From positions 3,224,001 to 3,288,000 of the forward strand of contig NZ_CP044232.1 of assembly GCF_008727775.1 (NCBI RefSeq): a stretch of 64,000 nucleotides of DNA, in the 5' to 3' direction. The position numbers were made by a program, and so were the translations under genes. Every line of letters begins with the position of its first letter. Position 1 is the first letter of the stretch. Source of the stretch: Microbacterium lushaniae (GTDB lineage: Bacteria; Actinomycetota; Actinomycetes; Actinomycetales; Microbacteriaceae). The notes beneath the pieces are model-generated. The model was not told where the DNA came from. It saw only the letters and a list, made by a program, of their open reading frames with translations, and made no database searches. Below are positions 25,290 through 34,273 of the stretch, one piece after another.

Positions 25290-26443
25290 CCGCGCCCCGG
25301 CGCGTGAACGTCGGCATCGTGGGCGCCGGCCTCATGGGGCGGGAGATCGCCGCCGCCCTGCGTCGCTGGCCCGCGCTCATCGACCATCCCGTGGATCCTC
25401 AGCTGGTCGCCGTGTGCGACATCAACCCCGCCGCGATGGAGTGGTTCGACCGCATCGACACCGTGCGACTGAAGACCACCGACTACCACGAGCTCCTCGC
25501 CGACCCCGACGTCGACGTCGTCTACATCGCGGTGCGCCACGACCTCCACGAGCAGCTGTACGTCGACACCATCCGTGCCGGCAAGGCGCTGCTGGCCGAG
25601 AAGCCCTTCGGAATCGACGGGGCGGCGGCGGATGCGGTGCTCCACGCGATCGACGAGGCCCCCGCCTCGTTCGTGCGGATCTCCAGCGAGATGCCGTTCT
25701 TCCCGGGCGCGCAGTGGGCCGTCGATTACGTCCGCAGCGGAGCCCTCGGCCGCGTCATCGAGGCGAAGTGCACGTTCCTGCACGCCAGCGACCTCGACCC
25801 GGCGAAGCCGCTGAACTGGAAGCGGCAGAAGCAGTTCTGCGGCGAGGCCGGCGTCATGAACGACCTCGGGATGCACACGTGGCACGTTCCGCTGCGCCTG
25901 GGCTGGGTGCCCGAGCGGCTCGTCGGGGTGCTGCAGGACATCGTCACCGAGCGCCCCGGACCCGACGGGACGCCCGTGCCGTGCGACACGTGGGACAACG
26001 CCGTCATCCACAGCTGGACCACCCACGATGGCGCCCCCTTCGTGCTGACCACCGAGACCAAGCGCATCGCGCCGGGCGAGAAGAACACGTGGGAGTTCGA
26101 GGCGATCGGAATGGACGGCGGGGTGCGCTTCAGCACGAAGAACCCCAAGTCGGTCGAGGTGTTCGCCGTCGTCGACGTCCCAGGTGTGGGCCGGGAGCAG
26201 AGCTGGCAGCGGATCGACGCGGGCAGCCAGGCCGTGTGGCCCACCGTGACCGGAGCGAACTTCGAGACCGGGTTCTCGGACTCGATCCTGCAGATGTGGG
26301 CGGCGTTCCTCGCCGAGTTCGCCGGCGAGCTGGGCGAGCGTTTCGGGACGGTCCGGCCCGAGGAGGCCGCGCTGACGCACCGCATCTTCTCGGCGGCGAT
26401 CGCGTCGCACGAGCAGGCCGCGCTGGTTCCGCTGGAGCGGTGA
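25286..26443 (+). CDS. Gfo/Idh/MocA-family oxidoreductase
   Basis: 385 residues. The Rossmann motif VGIVGAGLMGREIAAAL is at the N-terminus, D-V-V-Y-I-A-V-R-H-D-L-H follows, and the family's AEKPFGI lies near residue 110. MNDLGMHTWHVP carries the D-x-x-x-H pair expected in catalysis. Such NAD(P)-dependent enzymes oxidise inositols, sugars or sugar acids. Its start overlaps the aldolase stop. It belongs to the operon with the GACAACGTTGTC operator, so its substrate probably belongs to the same sugar route. Confidence 0.88.
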   Translation: MTAPRRVNVGIVGAGLMGREIAAALRRWPALIDHPVDPQLVAVCDINPAAMEWFDRIDTVRLKTTDYHELLADPDVDVVYIAVRHDLHEQLYVDTIRAGKALLAEKPFGIDGAAADAVLHAIDEAPASFVRISSEMPFFPGAQWAVDYVRSGALGRVIEAKCTFLHASDLDPAKPLNWKRQKQFCGEAGVMNDLGMHTWHVPLRLGWVPERLVGVLQDIVTERPGPDGTPVPCDTWDNAVIHSWTTHDGAPFVLTTETKRIAPGEKNTWEFEAIGMDGGVRFSTKNPKSVEVFAVVDVPGVGREQSWQRIDAGSQAVWPTVTGANFETGFSDSILQMWAAFLAEFAGELGERFGTVRPEEAALTHRIFSAAIASHEQAALVPLER

Positions 26444-26469
26444 TCCGCGGCAGCGGCGTGCGCCATCCG

Positions 26470-26475
26470 TAGGAT
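26470..26475 (+). promoter_or_regulatory. -10-like TAGGAT ahead of LacI gene
   Basis: TAGGAT precedes the LacI ATG (26506) by 30 bp, with GGAAGG as ribosome-binding site at 26493-26498. It suggests this regulator has its own promoter rather than reading through from the oxidoreductase. Confidence 0.35.
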
Positions 26476-26505
26476 CGACGCGACCACGACGCAGGAAGGC
26501 ACCGG

Positions 26506-27501
26506 ATGCGCAAGAGCGGTCGCCCCACCATGGTGGATGTCGCCGCCGACGCCGGCGTCAGCCTGAAGACCGTCTCACGCGTCATCAACGGCCAGCCCAA
26601 TGTCGACGCGGCCCTCATCGAGCGCGTGAACGCCTCGATCGCCCGCCTCGGCTTCCACCGCAACGCCCTCGCGGCCAGCCTGCGTTCGGGCAGCCGCGAC
26701 ACGATCGGATTCCTCGCCGCCGACCTGTCGAACACGTTCTACATGACCGTCGCCGCCGCCGTGTCGACGGTGGCGATCGGCCGTGGGATGCAGGTCATCA
26801 TGGCCTCCAGCGAAGAGGATGCGCGCGCCGAGCGCACGCTGGCGCTGGACCTGTGCCAGCGCCGCGTGGGCGGGCTGATCCTCGTCCCCGCGGGTGAGGA
26901 CCAGTCCTATCTCGCCGGCGAGGTGGCCGCCGGCACGCCGGTGGTGTTCCTCGACCGCCCCGGCGGCGGACTCGAGGCCGACGCCGTGCTGATCGACAAC
27001 CGCGGCGGCGCGCACGCGGCGGTCGCCGAACTGCTCCGCTACGGGCACGAACGCATCGCGCTGCTGTTCGACTCGCCCTCGATCTTCACGATGGCCGAGC
27101 GCCGGCAGGGGTTCCTCGACGCCTTCGCGGAGGCGGGGCGCATCCCTGACCCGGCCCTGCTCGTGTCGGATCTGCACACCCCCGCCGCGGCCCGGGACGC
27201 CATGGAGCGCCTGCTGGAGGCGGAGCATCCGCCCACCGCGGTGTTCTGCGCCAACAACCGCTCGACCATCGGGGCCCTGGAGGCGATCCTTCCCCGCGAC
27301 GCCGAGGTGGCGGTCACCGGCTTCGACGACTTCGAACTCGCGCAGGTGCTTCCCCGGCGCATCCGCATCGTGGACTACGACACCGATCGCATGGGCACCG
27401 TCGCCGCCGAGACCCTGTTCGCGCGGATCGACGGCTCGGCCGGATCGTCGCGCTTCCTGCTCCCCACGCGCCTGGTCGATCGCGGCGGCTACGGGCGCTG
27501 A
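26506..27501 (+). CDS. LacI-family transcriptional repressor
   Basis: 331 residues. The helix-turn-helix is MVDVAADAGVSLKTVSRVIN, with the hinge FHRNALAASLRSG. The sensor contains GFLAADLSNTFYMTVAAA, GGLILVPAGEDQSYL, HERIALLFDSP and VAVTGFDDFELAQVLPRRI. It lies 62 bp after the oxidoreductase. The sensor half resembles those of the two other LacI proteins in the window (for example the APVG/VPAG and DDFELA/GDFELA segments), suggesting family expansion around related sugars. Its operator was not found. Confidence 0.92.
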   Translation: MRKSGRPTMVDVAADAGVSLKTVSRVINGQPNVDAALIERVNASIARLGFHRNALAASLRSGSRDTIGFLAADLSNTFYMTVAAAVSTVAIGRGMQVIMASSEEDARAERTLALDLCQRRVGGLILVPAGEDQSYLAGEVAAGTPVVFLDRPGGGLEADAVLIDNRGGAHAAVAELLRYGHERIALLFDSPSIFTMAERRQGFLDAFAEAGRIPDPALLVSDLHTPAAARDAMERLLEAEHPPTAVFCANNRSTIGALEAILPRDAEVAVTGFDDFELAQVLPRRIRIVDYDTDRMGTVAAETLFARIDGSAGSSRFLLPTRLVDRGGYGR

Positions 27502-27528
27502 TCCTGCGACGGGCTCAGGAGCGCCGCG

Positions 27529-28374
27529 TCACGCCTCGCGCGTGATCGTGACCTTCACCCGCAGCTGCGACTTGAACGGCCCGGCGTAGACGCCGCGCAG
27601 CGGCGGCACGTCGTTGTAGTCGCGGCCGCGCCCCACCAGGACGTGCCGGTCGCCGATCTCGATGTTGTTGGTGGGGTCGAAGCCCTGCCAGTCGCCGGCG
27701 AACCACTCCACCCACGCGTGCGACTCGCCCGTCACCGCGACGCCCACCTCGGCGCTGGGGCGCGGGTGCAGGTAGCCCGAGACGTACCGGGCCGGGATGC
27801 CGACCTCCCGCAGCGCCCCGAGGGTGACGTGCGCGAGGTCCTGGCACACGCCCTTGCGCGCCTCCCACGCCTCCGACGCGGTCGAGTGCACGCCCGTGAC
27901 GCCGTGCATGTACTCGACGGCGTCGCCGATGGCCTCGGCGATCGCGCGCGCCGCCGTTCCGGGATGATCGTGCTGCGCGGCGATGGCCCGCGCGATCTCG
28001 GCGACCTCGGGGTGCGGTCGGGTCCGAGCGGTCTGCACGAGCTGTTCGACCGTGCCGATCGAGCGGGCCGCCTCCGCCGCGAGCGCGTCCCACGTGATGT
28101 CGATGTGCGGCAGCGGCCGGGGACGCACCTCCACGAGCGAGCGCGCCGTGATGGTGAGGTCCGAATGCGGGGAGAGCACGTCGAAGGCGCTGACGCGCGT
28201 GCCGAAGTAGTCCACGTAGGAGTTCACCGTGGTGGACGGCTCGATCTCCAGGCCCGAGCTGAGCACGAACTGGCTGTCGGTGGAGGTCGGCAGCATCCGC
28301 GCTTCGTTGTACGACGCCGAGACGTCGCCCTGGTAGGCGAAGCCGGTCGAGTGCTCGATGCGGAGGCGTTTCAC
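27529..28374 (-). CDS. Transglutaminase-like protein of the alpha-E/ATP-grasp gene trio
   Basis: 281 residues from GTG 28374, which overlaps the alpha-E gene stop. [27 protein letters not shown] is the conserved N-terminal domain of this transglutaminase group. The papain-like triad is visible: Cys in [10 protein letters not shown] near residue 174, His in SHAWVEW near 218 and Asp in FDPTNN near 233. Comparative genomics has linked this trio to peptide synthesis or protein modification, but no reaction is established. It is intracellular in appearance, with no signal peptide. It converges on the LacI gene. Confidence 0.88.
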   Translation of the reverse strand: MKRLRIEHSTGFAYQGDVSASYNEARMLPTSTDSQFVLSSGLEIEPSTTVNSYVDYFGTRVSAFDVLSPHSDLTITARSLVEVRPRPLPHIDITWDALAAEAARSIGTVEQLVQTARTRPHPEVAEIARAIAAQHDHPGTAARAIAEAIGDAVEYMHGVTGVHSTASEAWEARKGVCQDLAHVTLGALREVGIPARYVSGYLHPRPSAEVGVAVTGESHAWVEWFAGDWQGFDPTNNIEIGDRHVLVGRGRDYNDVPPLRGVYAGPFKSQLRVKVTITREA

Positions 28375-29303
28375 GAGATCTCCCCGATCCAGCTGGGCTC
28401 GGCCTGCGTCGGGAAGAACCGCGAGCGGATGGCCTCGGATGCTTCGCGCGTCACCTTCTGCACGCGCTGCATGTGCAGCGGCAGCTCGCCGAGGATGTCG
28501 CTGATCGGCCGGTACTCCAGGTCGTTGCGGATCTGGCCCAGTGCACGCAGCACGGTGTTGGAGTGGCCGACGCGGTCGGCGCGCGGGTCGATCGCGCTCA
28601 TGCACTCCTCCGCGCGCTGGATCGAGTAGATGATCGAGCGCGGGAACAGGCGGTCCAGCAGCAGGAACTCCGCCGCGTTGCGGGCGCTGGGCATGCCGCG
28701 GTAGGTGCGCAGGTAGGCCTCGTATGCGCCGCACGAGCGCAGGATCGTCGTCCACGACGGCCCCGACACCTCCGTCAGCGAACGGGTGGCCAGCAGGCGC
28801 GCGGTCATGTCGGCCCGTTCGATGCTGCGCCCGAGGGTGAAGAACTGCCACGCCTCGTCGCGGCTGGTGGAGGAGTCGACGATCCCGACCGCGAGGGCCG
28901 CACGCTCGCGCACCCAGGCGAAGAATTCGTGCACCTTGTCGGTCTGCAGTCGCCGCGGCATCCGCGAGTTGGTGGTGTTGAGGGTCTCCCACAGTTCGGT
29001 GGAGACGATCTCGCGCGCGCGGCGGGCGTTCTCGCGGGAGGCGGTGAGGGCGTACGCGATGCTCGCGGGGTTCATCCGGTCAACGGCCAGACGCTGCAGG
29101 ACGTCGTCGCGGCGCACCTTGTCGACGTCCTCGAGCGGGAACGAACCCATGACGCTCAGCAGCGACCGGCACGCGGTGTCCTCGTCGATCCACGGGTCTT
29201 CCAGCAGCAGCTGGAGGTGCACGTCGAGGATGCGCGCCGTACCGTCGCTGCGCTCGATGTAGCGCCCGATCCAGAACAAGGATTCGGCGATGCGGCTCAG
29301 CAT
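28371..29303 (-). CDS. Alpha-E domain-containing protein
   Basis: 310 residues, largely helical. The start [30 protein letters not shown] is the signature of the alpha-E family, and [24 protein letters not shown] repeats the same theme in mid-protein. Partner of circularly permuted ATP-grasp and transglutaminase proteins in many bacteria, of unknown biochemical role. It overlaps the ATP-grasp gene by 7 bp and the transglutaminase by 4 bp, so the three are one operon. Confidence 0.9.
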   Translation of the reverse strand: MLSRIAESLFWIGRYIERSDGTARILDVHLQLLLEDPWIDEDTACRSLLSVMGSFPLEDVDKVRRDDVLQRLAVDRMNPASIAYALTASRENARRAREIVSTELWETLNTTNSRMPRRLQTDKVHEFFAWVRERAALAVGIVDSSTSRDEAWQFFTLGRSIERADMTARLLATRSLTEVSGPSWTTILRSCGAYEAYLRTYRGMPSARNAAEFLLLDRLFPRSIIYSIQRAEECMSAIDPRADRVGHSNTVLRALGQIRNDLEYRPISDILGELPLHMQRVQKVTREASEAIRSRFFPTQAEPSWIGEIS

Positions 29304-31039
29304 CCGTCCACCCCCCGTGGGAGGTCGCGGGCCTGTTGCTGCTGCTCGTGCTGCGGACCGTGCTCGTTGGTGGCAGGCGCGGCCTGCTGCTGCTGTTGCT
29401 GCTGCTCGGTGTCGCCTCGGTGGGGATCCTGCGGCGAATGGGTCACCTCGGGCTGGGCGTCGGAGATGATCGGGATCGCTGCGGTGATCGTGGCGGCCTG
29501 ATCGGCGACGAGACCGGCCAGGCCGTTGCCCTGTCCGTACTCGACGTGCGCGGGGGCGGAGCCGCCCACGATCCACGTGTCCTTGGATCCGCCGCCCTGG
29601 CTGGAATTGACCACGAGCTCCCCTTCGGGGAGGGCGACGCGGGTCAGTCCGCCCGGAAGCACCCACACGTCGTCGCCGTCGTTGACGGCGAACGGCCGCA
29701 GGTCGGCGTGACGTGGCCGCATCCCGTCCGCCACGAGGGTGGGGATGGTCGAGAGCATGACCACGGGCTGGGCGATCCACCCGCGCGGGTCGGCCCTGAG
29801 GCGGCGGCGCAGGGCGTCCAGCTCCGACGGCGACGCGTCGGGCCCCACGACCAGACCCTTGCCGCCGGATCCGTCGACGGGCTTGACCACGAGTTCGGGG
29901 AGACGGTCGAGCACTTCCTCGAGCGCCCCGGGGTCCTCCAGCCGCCACGTGTCGACGTTGCGCAGAATCGGCTCCTCGGCGAGGTAGTAGCGGATGAGGT
30001 CGGGCACATACGTGTACAGCAGCTTGTCGTCGGCGACGCCGTTGCCCACGGCGTTGGCGATCGTGACGTTGCCCAGGCGTGCGGCCAGCATGATGCCGGG
30101 CGCGCCGAGCATGGAGTCGGCACGGAACTGCAGCGGGTCGAGGAAGTCGTCGTCGACGCGCCGGTAGATGACGTCGACGCGCTGCGGACCACGCGTGGTG
30201 CGCATGAAGACCTTGCCCGCCCACGCAGATGAGGTCGCGCCCCTCGACGAGCTCGACGCCCATGAGACGGGCGAGCAGCGTGTGCTCGTAGTACGCGGAG
30301 TTGTACACCCCCGGCGTCAGCACGACGACGTTGGGGTCTTCGATGCCGCCCCCGCGCGGAGGCCCGCAGCGCCGCGAGGAGCTTGTTCGGGTAGTCCCCC
30401 ACGGGACTCACGCGCATCGAGACGAACAGCTCGGGCAGCGTCTGGGCCATCACGCGGCGGTTGGAGATGACGTAGCTGACGCCGCTGGGGACGCGCACGT
30501 TGTCTTCGAGCACCCGCATCTCGCCGTGCTCGTCGCGGATGAGGTCGATGCCGGCGACCTGGATGCGGACGCCGTTGGCGCTGTGGATCCCCGCGGCCTG
30601 GCGGTAGAAGTACTGCGACGAGGCGATCAGCTGGGCGGGCAGCACGCCGTCGCGCACGCCAGTGCTGGCTGCCGTATGCGTCGTCGAGGAACGCCTCGAG
30701 CGCGCGCACGCGCTGCTTGACGCCCGCCTCCACGCGCGACCACTCGTCGTAGTCGATGATGCGGGGCACCGCATCCAGCGGGAACGGACGCTCCTCACCG
30801 GCGAAGTCGAACGTCACGCCCTGCGCGAGGTACGAGCTCGCGAGCGACTCGGTGCGCCCGCGGAGCTCCTCCTGCGTCATCTGCGCCAGCGCCTGGTACA
30901 GCTCCCGGTAGGCCTTGCGCGATTCGGCGTGCTCGCCCGGATGCGGCGGGTCGCCGAACATCTCGTCGTACGCCGGGATGCCGGTCGAGGTCTTGCGCGG
31001 CGCCAGCGTGGAGCCGTATCCGTCGAACAGGTCACCCAT
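29297..31039 (-). pseudogene. Circularly permuted ATP-grasp protein with three +1 frameshifts
   Basis: The protein of about 570 residues is split over four frames: MGDLFDGYGS... to FLDDAYGSQH; then DGVLPAQLIASSQYFYR to [12 protein letters not shown]; then [21 protein letters not shown] to DLICVGG; then [19 protein letters not shown] to the end. The breaks are near 30655-30672, 30345-30355 and 30215-30222, and each needs one base removed, mostly in C/G runs. Sequencing error is as likely as true decay, because the flanking protein is well conserved (ATP-binding [13 protein letters not shown], ending [12 protein letters not shown]). The C-terminus carries an unusual glutamine-rich tail. Family role: peptide ligase-like partner of the alpha-E protein. 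Confidence 0.82.
29333..29402. repeat. CAG/CAA trinucleotide runs encoding poly-glutamine
   Basis: On the coding (minus) strand two runs of CAG with single CAA codons encode Gln4-5 and Gln7 in the C-terminal tail of the ATP-grasp protein. The tail, about 50 residues after the conserved GGGSKDTW core, is low-complexity and probably disordered. Confidence 0.75.
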
Positions 31040-31045
31040 GTCACG

Positions 31046-31051
31046 AGCCTA
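31046..31051 (-). promoter_or_regulatory. -10 box TAGGCT of a probably leaderless operon
   Basis: TAGGCT ends 6 bp before the ATG at 31039 of the ATP-grasp gene, leaving no room for a leader or ribosome-binding site. It would drive the ATP-grasp/alpha-E/transglutaminase operon. Confidence 0.45.
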
Positions 31052-31107
31052 GTGGCGGCCATGTTGCCGCCATGTTTCGGCGCCGGGGGGTTGCGCCCGA
31101 CGCCCTA

Positions 31108-31175
31108 AACAGGAAGATCGCCCGAATCAGGACGGATTCGGCCCGAAGCATCCTGATGCGGGCGATTCTCCTGTT
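31108..31175. repeat. Nested palindrome, copy 1 of a dispersed element
   Basis: Arms AACAGGA/TCCTGTT (31108-31114, 31169-31175), ATCGCCCG/CGGGCGAT (31117-31124, 31159-31166) and ATCAGGA/TCCTGAT (31126-31132, 31151-31157). A second copy lies at 50187-50250. The MFS exporter gene ends inside it (stop at 31127-31129), so its last dozen or so residues are encoded by the element. Confidence 0.8.
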
Positions 31176-32422
31176 TTCGGGCACCGGGGACGGCACCGCG
31201 GCGTCGCTCCGCACGCCACCCCCAGTGCGCCCGCGACCGCGCTGAGCACGAACGACGCCAGCATCGTCAGCGCCATCGGGGCGGCGGTGGCCGGGCCGAG
31301 CACGCCGCCCAGGGGCGAGATGAGCGAGCCCATGGTGAACTGGGTGAACCCCATGAGGGCAGCACCGGAGCCGGCGGCGAAGGCCGCGCGTGCCAGGGTC
31401 AGCGTAGTCGCGTTGGCCAGGAGCGCGGATCCGGCCGCACATGCGGGGATCACCGTGGCGAGGAACGTGGCGACGGTGAGCGTCCCGGTGAGGGCGAAGA
31501 CTGTCATCGCCGCCATGGCTGCGATCGCGATCGCCTGGCTGATCACCAGCATCCGGCGCGCACCGAACCGCCCCGACAGCGGGGCGTTCACGGCGCTGCC
31601 GGCCATCACCGCGAGCGCGTAGGCCATGTACAGGAACGTGAAGCCCCACTCGTCGGTGCGCAGCACGTCCTGCGCGACGAACGACGACGCGCTGACGTGG
31701 GTCACGAGGGCGGCGAAGCCGAAGGCCATGGCCAGCGCGTTGCCGACGTAACCGCCGTCGCCCGCGAGCCGGCGGTAATTGCTCAGCAGTCGCCCGATCC
31801 GCACCGGCGACCGGTCGGCCACCGCGAGGGTCTCCGGGACGGCGAGGGCAGCGGCCACGAGGTACAGCACGCTCATCACCAGCAGCGCGGCGAAGGTGGC
31901 ACGCCAGCCGCCGAGCGGGAGAAGGAGCGTCCCCAGCAGCGGGCCGAAGAGCGGGCCGGCGGCAAGCATGCCCATGAGGACGCTGTACGCGCGCGCGGCC
32001 TGCGCCCCACGCGCGGTGTCGGAGACGACGGCACGCGTGACGACCACCGCGGCGGATGAGCCGAACCCCTGCAGCACGCGGCCGAGGATGAGCACTCCGA
32101 GGGTGGGAGCGAGCAGAACGAGTGCACTGGCCGCGGTGAGCAGCCCGAGGCCCAGCAGCAGCACGCGACGGCGACCGAGACTGTCGGTCATCGCGCCGAC
32201 CACCAACTGCCCGACCGCCACCCCGAGGAGGAAGCCGGTGAGCGCGAACTGCGCCCCGGCCACCGTCACGCCGAGGTCCGCCGCCATCTGCGCCAGCCCC
32301 GGCAGGTAGATGTTGGAGGCGATCGGATTGACCGTCATCAGCAGACCCAGCACGGTGAGGAGGCCGGCCCCGAGTACGGGCGGCGAGTGCGTCGTCGGGG
32401 CTGTCCGCCGCGCTGCGCTCAC
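31127..32422 (-). CDS. MFS multidrug exporter, Bcr/CflA family
   Basis: 431 residues from GTG 32422, with 12 predicted membrane spans. NIYLPGLAQMAADLGVT and the loop motif GQLVVGAMTDSLGRRRVLLLG between spans 2 and 3 are typical of Bcr/CflA drug/H+ antiporters, as is VLQGFGSSAAVVVTRAVVSD. The GTG follows GGGGGAAGCGGG. An ATG at 32464 would lie inside the large inverted repeat without a ribosome-binding site, so it is less likely. Divergent from the dehydratase operon. It may export the pathway substrate or a toxic intermediate. Confidence 0.85.
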   Translation of the reverse strand: MSAARRTAPTTHSPPVLGAGLLTVLGLLMTVNPIASNIYLPGLAQMAADLGVTVAGAQFALTGFLLGVAVGQLVVGAMTDSLGRRRVLLLGLGLLTAASALVLLAPTLGVLILGRVLQGFGSSAAVVVTRAVVSDTARGAQAARAYSVLMGMLAAGPLFGPLLGTLLLPLGGWRATFAALLVMSVLYLVAAALAVPETLAVADRSPVRIGRLLSNYRRLAGDGGYVGNALAMAFGFAALVTHVSASSFVAQDVLRTDEWGFTFLYMAYALAVMAGSAVNAPLSGRFGARRMLVISQAIAIAAMAAMTVFALTGTLTVATFLATVIPACAAGSALLANATTLTLARAAFAAGSGAALMGFTQFTMGSLISPLGGVLGPATAAPMALTMLASFVLSAVAGALGVACGATPRCRPRCPKTGESPASGCFGPNPS

Positions 32423-32455
32423 CTTTACCCGCTTCCCCCCGCGTCGTATGCTCAG

Positions 32456-32491
32456 CGTACGCATTGCGACTTGTTGAACGCAATGCGTACG
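32456..32491. promoter_or_regulatory. Perfect 13-bp inverted repeat between divergent genes, probable IclR operator
   Basis: CGTACGCATTGCG (32456-32468) and CGCAATGCGTACG (32479-32491) are perfect arms around a 10-base A/T-rich spacer. It lies between the MFS exporter and the IlvD-type dehydratase. The only regulator gene beside this block is the IclR gene at 35641, so it is the best candidate to bind here. Confidence 0.65.
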
Positions 32492-32530
32492 ACCGAGACC
32501 GCGAGGTCACGACGCGAGACAAGGACGAGG

Positions 32531-34273
32531 ATGCCCACGCTCCGCAGCAACCTGCCCCCCACTTCCGCCCTCGGCATCGCGCGCCGCGCGCAGTGGCGCT
32601 CACTCGGGATCGCCACGGCAGACCTCACCAAGCCCAAGGTCGCGATCGTCAACACGTCCTCCGAGCTGGCCGCCTGCTACGCCCACTTGGATGACATCGC
32701 CGACGCGCTCAAGGGGCACCTGCGCGAACTCGGGGTGCTGCCGTTCGAGATCCGCACGACCGCCCCGAGCGATTTCGTCACGAGCGCCGGGCGAGCGGGA
32801 CGCTACATCCTGCCCAGCCGCGACCTCATCGTGAACGACATCGAAGCCGCCGTGGAAGGCGCCAAGCTCGACGCGATGATCTGCCTGTCGTCCTGCGACA
32901 AGACCACCCCGGCGCACCTCATGGCCGCCGGACGGTTGAACATCCCCACCGTCGTGGTCGCGTGCGGCTACCAGCACAGCGGACTGGCCGAGGGGCGCGA
33001 GGCCGACGTCGAGGAGGTCTTCCTCCTCGCGGCGATGGCGGCGGTCACCGGCGAGCCCACCGACGACCTGGAGGAGCTCGCCGACGATGCCATCCTGGGT
33101 CCGGGCGTGTGCGCAGGGCTGGCCACGGCGAACTCCATGCACATCGTCGCCGAGGCACTGGGGATGGCGGTCACGGGCTCTGCCCCGGTACGGGCCAACA
33201 GCGAACGCATGTGGCAGTCGGTGCGGCGCAGCGCGGAGGCCCTGGTCGGCCTGATCGAGCGGGATCTGCGCCCCCGCGAGATCATCACCGACGCGTCGGT
33301 GCGCAATGCCGTGCGCGCGATGCTCGCGGTGGGCGGGTCGATCAACACCATCAAGCACCTGCAGGCCATCGCCGTCGAAAGCGGCCTGGACATCGACGTG
33401 TGGGAGGAGTTCCGCACCCTGGGGCGCAGCACGCCGCTCCTGGCTTCGGTGCGTCCGAACGGCCCGTGGCTCACGGAGCAGTTCGAAGACGCCGGCGGCG
33501 GCGCCACGGTCCTGCGCGAGCTGCTCCCCTTGCTGGACGGCTCGAGCCTCACCGTCGAGGGCAGCACTCTCGCCCATTCCCTCGCCGCCGCCCGCCCCGC
33601 CGACGGCGAGATCATCCGCACCGTCGAGGATCCGTTCGGAACCGATCCCGCCATCGCGGTGCTGCGCGGATCGCTGGCCCCCAGTGGCGCGGTCGCCAAA
33701 CGACCCGTCCCCGACTCGGGCCCGCGGCGGTTCACCGGGCCGGCGCGCATCTTCACCAGCCGCGAGGACGCCATCGCGGCGATCTCGGACGGGCGGCTGC
33801 GTCCCGGTGACGTCGCGGTGATCCGCGGCATCGGCGTCAGCGGCGCACCGGGGATGGGACTGACGAGCGCGTTCATCTTCGCCCTGCACGCACGCGGGCT
33901 CGCCCACTCGGTCGCGCTCGTCACCGACGGGCAGTTCAGCGGGCTCGTGAACCAGGGCATGACGGTCGGCGAGGTCTCCCCCGAGGCCGCCACTGCGGGC
34001 GCTCCACTGGGCCTCGTGCAGGATGACGACCTCATCGACATCGACCTGGCCGACGGCCGGCTCGACCTGCTGGTGGACCCCGCCGAACTCGCCGCGCGCC
34101 CGCCCTACGTCCCCCTCCCCGACCGCGACAGCGGCGGCGGGATGCTGGACCAGTACGAGCAGCTCGTGCAGCCCCTCGGCTGCGGCGCGGTGCTGTGCGC
34201 CCGCCCGAACGGCCCCTGTCAGCCCGCGGCGGAGGTCGCCGCATCCACCCCCGAGCACACGGAGCACGCATGA
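32531..34273 (+). CDS. IlvD/EDD-family dehydratase (sugar-acid or dihydroxy-acid dehydratase)
   Basis: 580 residues from ATG 32531, with AAGGA six bases upstream of the GAGG preceding it. Three likely iron-sulfur cysteines are visible: SSELAACYAHLDD, CLSSCDKTTPAHLMAA and GPGVCAGLATANSMH. GSINTIKHLQAIA and the C-terminal ALVTDGQFSGLVNQGMTVGEVSPEA are also family motifs. The divergence from true IlvD, and the FAD oxidoreductase and IclR neighbours, favour a pentonate/hexonate or other hydroxy-acid dehydratase over branched-chain amino-acid synthesis. Confidence 0.85.
   Translation: MPTLRSNLPPTSALGIARRAQWRSLGIATADLTKPKVAIVNTSSELAACYAHLDDIADALKGHLRELGVLPFEIRTTAPSDFVTSAGRAGRYILPSRDLIVNDIEAAVEGAKLDAMICLSSCDKTTPAHLMAAGRLNIPTVVVACGYQHSGLAEGREADVEEVFLLAAMAAVTGEPTDDLEELADDAILGPGVCAGLATANSMHIVAEALGMAVTGSAPVRANSERMWQSVRRSAEALVGLIERDLRPREIITDASVRNAVRAMLAVGGSINTIKHLQAIAVESGLDIDVWEEFRTLGRSTPLLASVRPNGPWLTEQFEDAGGGATVLRELLPLLDGSSLTVEGSTLAHSLAAARPADGEIIRTVEDPFGTDPAIAVLRGSLAPSGAVAKRPVPDSGPRRFTGPARIFTSREDAIAAISDGRLRPGDVAVIRGIGVSGAPGMGLTSAFIFALHARGLAHSVALVTDGQFSGLVNQGMTVGEVSPEAATAGAPLGLVQDDDLIDIDLADGRLDLLVDPAELAARPPYVPLPDRDSGGGMLDQYEQLVQPLGCGAVLCARPNGPCQPAAEVAASTPEHTEHA

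Noticed and set aside
32464..32483. ATG codons at 32464 (minus) and 32483 (plus) as true starts
   Set aside because: Both lie in the inverted repeat without ribosome-binding sites; GTG 32422 and ATG 32531 have them.
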